Shown here piece by piece: positions 61,326-64,000 of a DNA stretch of 64,000 bases (its first letter is position 1; every line of letters begins with the position of its first letter). The notes under the pieces are model-generated. The model saw only the letters and a program-made list of their open reading frames with translations. It ran no database searches and was not told the origin of the DNA. Source of the stretch: Prevotella sp. (GTDB lineage Bacteria > Bacteroidota > Bacteroidia > Bacteroidales > Bacteroidaceae); the NCBI GenBank assembly GCA_022781445.1, contig JALETQ010000017.1, positions 62,001 through 126,000 on the forward strand. Reading direction: 5' to 3'. A program made the position numbers and the translations under genes.

Positions 61326-62411
61326 ATGGCAGAAAAAGAAGTAACTTTGATGAAAGGCAACGAGGCCATCGCCCACGCTGCCATCCGCTGTGGAACTGAC
61401 GGATATTTCGGATATCCCATTACACCACAAAGTGAAGTGATTGAATCGTTGGCAGAACTCAAACCATGGGAAACCACAGGTATGGTTGTGCTGCAGGCTG
61501 AGAGCGAAGTGGCATCCATCAACATGGTTTATGGTGCTGCCGGTGCCGGAAAGCGTGCGCTTACTTCATCGTCGAGTCCCGGTGTGGCTCTCATGCAAGA
61601 AGGTATTTCCTACTTGGCAGGTGCCGAATTGCCCGGTGTATTTGTGAACGTACAACGTGGCGGTCCCGGTTTGGGAACCATTCAGCCTTCTCAAGGCGAC
61701 TATTTCCAAGCGACCCGCGGTGGTGGCAATGGCGACTATTATGTCATTACATTGGCTCCTGCATCGGTTCAGGAAATGGCCGACTTCGTTGATCTGGCTT
61801 TTGAACTTGCTTTCAAATATCGTAACCCTGCCTGCATCCTCAGCGACGGAATCATCGGACAGATGATGGAAAAAGTTGTTTTGCCTCCTTTCAAGCCCCG
61901 TCGTACTGAAGAGGAGATCAAGAAAGAATGCCCGTGGGCCACTTTCGGAAGATCTGCCAAACGCGATCCCAACATCATTACGTCACTGGAACTGCAACCC
62001 GAAGTGATGGAAACCCGCAACATCGCATTGCAAAAGAAATATGATGAAATCCGCGCCAATGAGGTTCGTTATGAAACAACTCTCTGCGACGATGCCGATT
62101 ACATCATCGTAGCTTTCGGCAGTGCTGCCCGTATTTCAGAGAAAGCCATCGAAAATGCACGCGAAGAAGGAATCAAAGTAGGTCTGTTCCGTCCTATCAC
62201 CGTATGGCCTTTCCCCACAAATGAAATCGCAGAGATGGCTCGCGGAAAGAAAGGTGTGCTCGTAGCTGAAATCAATGCCGGACAGATGGTTGAAGATGTG
62301 AAGCTGGCTATCAACGGCGAAGTTCCCGTTGAGTACTACGGACGCTTGGGCGGTATGGTGCCTGAGCCCGAAGAAATTGTGAACGCATTGAAAACTAAAT
62401 TGATGAAGTAA
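61326..62411 (+). CDS. korA: 2-oxoacid:ferredoxin oxidoreductase, alpha subunit (KorA/VorB type)
   Basis: The 361-residue subunit has the pyruvate-ferredoxin-oxidoreductase N-terminal fold (KGNEAIAHAAIRCGTDGYFG, YPITPQSEVIESLAELKP) and the domain with GAAGAGKRALTSSSSPGVAL and NVQRGGPGLGT. A transketolase-C-like region ends the protein (GLFRPITVWPFPTNEI). It works with the beta, gamma and ferredoxin subunits to decarboxylate a 2-oxoacid to its CoA ester with reduction of ferredoxin. Substrate choice between 2-oxoglutarate and 3-methyl-2-oxobutanoate cannot be settled here; databases often name this family VorB. Confidence 0.94.
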   Translation: MAEKEVTLMKGNEAIAHAAIRCGTDGYFGYPITPQSEVIESLAELKPWETTGMVVLQAESEVASINMVYGAAGAGKRALTSSSSPGVALMQEGISYLAGAELPGVFVNVQRGGPGLGTIQPSQGDYFQATRGGGNGDYYVITLAPASVQEMADFVDLAFELAFKYRNPACILSDGIIGQMMEKVVLPPFKPRRTEEEIKKECPWATFGRSAKRDPNIITSLELQPEVMETRNIALQKKYDEIRANEVRYETTLCDDADYIIVAFGSAARISEKAIENAREEGIKVGLFRPITVWPFPTNEIAEMARGKKGVLVAEINAGQMVEDVKLAINGEVPVEYYGRLGGMVPEPEEIVNALKTKLMK

Positions 62412-62412
62412 G

Positions 62413-63183
62413 ATGGAAGACAACAAGATAATTGCACCGGAAAACCTGGTGTATGAGAAACCGAAGTTGATGAACGATGTGAACATGCACTATTGCCCGG
62501 GCTGTTCCCACGGTGTCGTTCACAAACTCGTTGCAGAAGTAATCGAAGAAATGGGCATGAGCGACAAAGCCGTCGGCGTATCACCTGTTGGTTGTGCCGT
62601 ATTTGCTTATCGCTATATCGACATCGACTGGCAAGAAGCTGCTCACGGACGTGCTCCTGCCGTAGCCACCGGTATCAAACGCGTATGGCCCGACCGCCTC
62701 GTTTTCACCTACCAAGGTGACGGTGACTTGGCCTGTATCGGTACTGCCGAGTCCATCCACGCCCTCAACCGTGGCGAAAACATTGTCATCATCTTCATCA
62801 ACAACGCCATTTATGGCATGACCGGTGGACAGATGGCTCCTACCACACTGCTCGGACAAAAGACCGCCACCTGTCCTTATGGCCGCGATCCCCAACTCCA
62901 CGGCTATCCTTTGAAGTTCTCCGAAATCGCAGCAAACCTCCAAGGAACCTGCTATGTGACACGCCAAAGCGTTGAAAGCGTTCCTTCCATCCGTAAGGCC
63001 AAGAAAGCTCTCCGAAAAGCATTCGAAGCTTCGATGGCAGGCAAAGGCTCTTGCTTGGTTGAATTCGTGGCAACTTGCAACAGCGGTTGGAAACTTACTC
63101 CGGGCAAGGCCAATGAATGGATGAAGGAAAATATGTTCCCATTCTACGAGAAGAATGACCTCAAGGACGAAACCGGTATGTAA
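62413..63183 (+). CDS. korB: 2-oxoacid:ferredoxin oxidoreductase, beta (TPP-binding) subunit
   Basis: The 256 residues bind thiamine pyrophosphate: MHYCPGCSHGVVHKL at the front supplies a cluster or TPP contact Cys pair, and the TPP motif runs GDGDLACIGTAESIHAL to NNAIYGMTGGQMAPTT. PVGCAVFAYRYIDID is also characteristic. It begins one base after the alpha subunit stop, so coupling is tight. It carries out the decarboxylation step. Confidence 0.95.
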   Translation: MEDNKIIAPENLVYEKPKLMNDVNMHYCPGCSHGVVHKLVAEVIEEMGMSDKAVGVSPVGCAVFAYRYIDIDWQEAAHGRAPAVATGIKRVWPDRLVFTYQGDGDLACIGTAESIHALNRGENIVIIFINNAIYGMTGGQMAPTTLLGQKTATCPYGRDPQLHGYPLKFSEIAANLQGTCYVTRQSVESVPSIRKAKKALRKAFEASMAGKGSCLVEFVATCNSGWKLTPGKANEWMKENMFPFYEKNDLKDETGM

Positions 63184-63212
63184 TCTCATCGATAATCTTA
63201 AAAGTAGAAACA

Positions 63213-63755
63213 ATGAAAAAAGAAATAATCATCAGTGGCTTCGGAGGACAAGGTGTTCTCTCGATGGGAAAGATTCTGGCATATTCCGGATTGATGGAAG
63301 ATAAAGAAGTTACGTGGATGCCGGCTTACGGTCCCGAACAACGTGGCGGTACTGCCAACGTTACCGTGATTGTCAGCGACGAAAGAGTTTCTTCTCCCAT
63401 CTTGAGCAAATACGATATCGCCATCGTTCTCAATCAACCGTCATTGAACAAGTTCGAACCCAAAATCAAACCCGGCGGTATCCTTATCTACGACGGAAAC
63501 GGTATCATCAATCCTCCCACCCGTAAGGACATTGAAGTATATCGCATCAATGCAATGGACAAAGCCGTAGAGATGAAGAACACCAAGATTTTCAACATGA
63601 TTGTCTTGGGCGGACTGCTCGGTGTATGTCCCATCGTGAGTGATGCCGGTTTGGAAAAGGCTCTCTATAAGACACTTCCCGAACGTCACCACGGACTGAT
63701 TCCCCTGAATATGGAAGCTGTGGCCGAAGGAAAGAAAATCATGGAAAAACAATAA
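63213..63755 (+). CDS. 2-oxoacid:ferredoxin oxidoreductase, gamma subunit
   Basis: The 180-residue subunit of the POR gamma family opens EIIISGFGGQGVLSMGKILA, the CoA-binding signature. VTWMPAYGPEQRGGTANVTV follows, then LVLG-type VLGGLLGVCPIVS. It binds coenzyme A for the acyl transfer. It is the last gene of the kor/vor operon, 29 bp behind the beta subunit, and is followed by a strong terminator. Confidence 0.95.
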   Translation: MKKEIIISGFGGQGVLSMGKILAYSGLMEDKEVTWMPAYGPEQRGGTANVTVIVSDERVSSPILSKYDIAIVLNQPSLNKFEPKIKPGGILIYDGNGIINPPTRKDIEVYRINAMDKAVEMKNTKIFNMIVLGGLLGVCPIVSDAGLEKALYKTLPERHHGLIPLNMEAVAEGKKIMEKQ

Positions 63756-63776
63756 TTGTTTTTCAAACAATCTCAG

Positions 63777-63811
63777 AAGGGATGTATCACACCAGGATAC
63801 ATCCCTTTTTT
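63777..63811 (+). terminator. Terminator of the oxidoreductase operon
   Basis: AAGGGATGTAT and ATACATCCCTT, perfect 11-bp stem with a 9-nt loop, followed by TTTTT. Confidence 0.9.
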
Positions 63812-63910
63812 AGTGCGGTTCACTTACGAAAACGGGAAAGACACGAAGACGGAAGTATCCACTTTCAAAGGAACATCCCTTCAAAAAAGTAACGTCACCA
63901 CAGCACATCT

Positions 63911-64000
63911 TTTACCCAAGCCGGTCATCAGAAACCGGGCTGGTCTGCTCTATTGTCGGGCAGATTGCTTGTAGGATTTGTCGAAGACATAGCAGAAATG
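63911..64000 (+). repeat. MITE-like repeat, cut by the window end
   Basis: TTTACCCAAGCCGGTCATCAGA is the left end of the family, followed by ATTGTCGGGCAGATTGCTTG. The right end lies outside. Confidence 0.5.

Noticed and set aside
1-64000. tRNA, rRNA, complete insertion sequence or integrase
   Set aside because: I looked for GGTTCGAATCC-like T-arms and transposase motifs on both strands and found none convincing; a covariance-model scan would be needed to exclude tRNAs.

Overview
This window looks like a Prevotellaceae (Bacteroidales) chromosome. The evidence is the sigma-ABfr-type promoter element TAnnTTTG in front of many genes, a BspA-like leucine-rich-repeat protein and a tiny secreted protein that both end in type IX secretion (T9SS) type-A-like tails, GLPGLI and DUF5112/DUF5113-type proteins, a lipoprotein TolC, an RprX/RprY two-component pair, and a ferredoxin-dependent 2-oxoacid oxidoreductase operon. 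Genus or species cannot be fixed from the sequence alone. No complete insertion sequence, CRISPR array, rRNA or tRNA was recognised.

Layout. 0-0.9 kb: end of a TPR protein, then ribH and a terminator. 1-3.1 kb: a TetR regulator behind a 58-bp palindrome, coupled to a secreted LRR protein. 3.2-4.3 kb: an AT-rich decayed island with a mobilization-gene remnant and small unknown ORFs. 4.4-6.7 kb: dipeptidyl peptidase IV. 7.3-12.9 kb: an ExbB-ExbD-ExbD-TonB-PstS-like-TPR energy-transduction operon on the minus strand. 14.4-17.8 kb: rfbA and a Wzc-type tyrosine autokinase. 18.2-22.4 kb: a HAD phosphatase, an LTA-synthase-like sulfatase, a PAP2 phosphatase and trmO. 23.2-26.1 kb: a CTD-only secreted protein and a mazG-lipoprotein-rnz operon. 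26.2-28.9 kb: valS. 29.5-34.6 kb: a very large two-part sensor kinase, its response regulator and a half-length AbgT-like membrane protein. 34.7-35.1 kb: RNase P RNA. 36.1-42.8 kb: an RND efflux operon (adaptor, pump, TolC) that also carries lpxA. 43.9-47.7 kb: a small secreted peptide, a GLPGLI protein and a TonB-receptor-like barrel. 48.4-52.1 kb: MarR, a CoA-disulfide-reductase/rhodanese/TusA/DsrE fusion and a periplasmic thioredoxin. 52.6-54.9 kb: rprY and rprX. 56-57.5 kb: a cytidylate-kinase-like protein and an Fe-S/acetyltransferase fusion. 58.4-63.8 kb: ffh, folD, a tiny TPR protein and a four-subunit 2-oxoacid:ferredoxin oxidoreductase.

The most unusual content is intergenic. First, at least a dozen copies, full or decayed, of one 190-200-bp MITE-like repeat sit in the gaps. 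Its ends resemble AAACCCAAATCGGTCAT and it has a conserved GGACGGAAAGTGACATGAA core. Second, eight short arrays share one architecture although their core sequences differ: three or four units in 21-22-bp phase, often closed by an inverted unit into a long palindrome. Third, a 4.8-kb direct repeat pair (about 98% identical over 259 bp) brackets the small-peptide/GLPGLI/receptor cassette, so that cassette could be lost or circularised by homologous recombination. These three observations are the best candidates for undescribed biology here.
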